Source of the DNA: JAQGMO01 sp050954505
Lineage (GTDB): Bacteria; Pseudomonadota; Gammaproteobacteria; Burkholderiales; Burkholderiaceae_D
DNA length: 5,852 bases
Direction of reading: 5' to 3'
Assembly (NCBI GenBank): GCA_050954505.1
Contig: JBPBPY010000197.1
Span: forward strand, 1-5,852
Part shown: piece by piece, positions 5,701-5,852 of the stretch
Numbering within the stretch: the first letter of the stretch is position 1
Layout: every line of letters starts with the position of its first letter
Notes under the pieces: generated by a model
Told to the model about the DNA's origin: nothing
The model's input: the letters and a program-made list of their open reading frames with translations, nothing else
The model's database searches: none
Program-made: the position numbers and the translations under genes

Positions 5701-5852
5701 GGGCCGCTCCCCTGGCTTGCTGTATGGCGCTGGCATCGGCAATGTGGGCGGCAAGCTCGCGGCCCAGCGCCGTCTTGCGCACCATACTGGTATCGGCGAG
5801 GGCAAACCGTTCTGCCACCATGCCTTGCTCGATCACCGCGACCTGGTTGCAG
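5693..5852 (-). CDS. metN: Methionine ABC transporter ATPase MetN, C-terminal end only
   Basis: The last 52 codons of an ABC ATPase enter from the right edge and end in TGA at 5693-5695. CNQVAVIEQGMVAERFALAD matches the end of the nucleotide-binding domain, where MetN has 'D-VAVI--G-ive'. The remaining tail is a short, probably helical segment (TSMVRKTALGRELAAHIADA and about 12 more). Walker A, signature and Walker B motifs lie outside the window. Identity as metN rests on the 8-bp overlap with metI and on this fragment. Only about 45 residues follow VAVIEQG, so the NIL (ACT-like) regulatory domain of about 100 residues in E. coli MetN is absent. Confidence 0.85.
   Translation of the reverse strand, partial: CNQVAVIEQGMVAERFALADTSMVRKTALGRELAAHIADASAIQQARGAAHV

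Noticed and set aside
5701..5805. N-terminal extension of metI by 35 codons
   Set aside because: The extra residues (MPSPIPVWCARRRW and on) overlap the metN coding end and do not resemble MetI. ATG 5700 has a good ribosome site and gives the expected length.

Overview
The window looks like chromosomal DNA from a beta-proteobacterium, probably Burkholderiales and plausibly an Oxalobacteraceae-type organism. The grounds are moderately high GC, the protein styles (a 'PTEIALEAM...APTPQAY' diguanylate-cyclase-type N-terminus, a NarL-type regulator, a 'HDDLGGNLTAIK' histidine kinase) and a metN-metI-metQ order with a non-lipoprotein MetQ. This placement rests on recognised protein style, not on a database search. 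Six of the seven supported genes are on the minus strand. I see no mobile element, phage gene, CRISPR array, tRNA or rRNA.

Left part (1-3158, minus strand, signalling). Read in transcription order, a soluble PAS-containing histidine kinase (2025-3158) is followed, after an unusually long 405-bp gap, by a NarL/LuxR-type response regulator (969-1619). After another 171 bp comes the N-terminal 265 codons of a protein cut by the window edge (1-797). That protein resembles the N-terminal region found ahead of GGDEF domains in Burkholderiales diguanylate cyclases. A reasonable but unproven reading is a cytoplasmic sensor, its transcription-factor partner and a c-di-GMP enzyme. The regulator and the cyclase-like gene each have a candidate promoter of their own.

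Middle part (3159-4165). A divergent intergenic stretch rich in inverted repeats (about 3171-3470) separates the kinase from the only plus-strand gene, a 138-aa protein of unknown function with a GTG start (3471-3887). Between that gene and the metQ end lies a non-coding stretch. It holds a four-copy 7-mer arranged as alternating inverted repeats, an 11-bp direct repeat spaced by 21 bp, and a strong bidirectional intrinsic terminator (4096-4145).

Right part (4166-5852, minus strand, methionine uptake). The end of metN overlaps metI by 8 bp, and metQ follows 35 bp after metI. This is a compact ABC importer operon: ATPase, permease and periplasmic binding protein. The MetN C-terminus ends too soon to carry the NIL domain that mediates methionine trans-inhibition in the E. 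coli protein.

I found no clear evidence of an undescribed defence or mobile system. The most unusual items are the intergenic repeat structures, the unrecognised 138-aa gene, the NIL-less MetN end and the kinase lacking the usual phosphatase glutamine.
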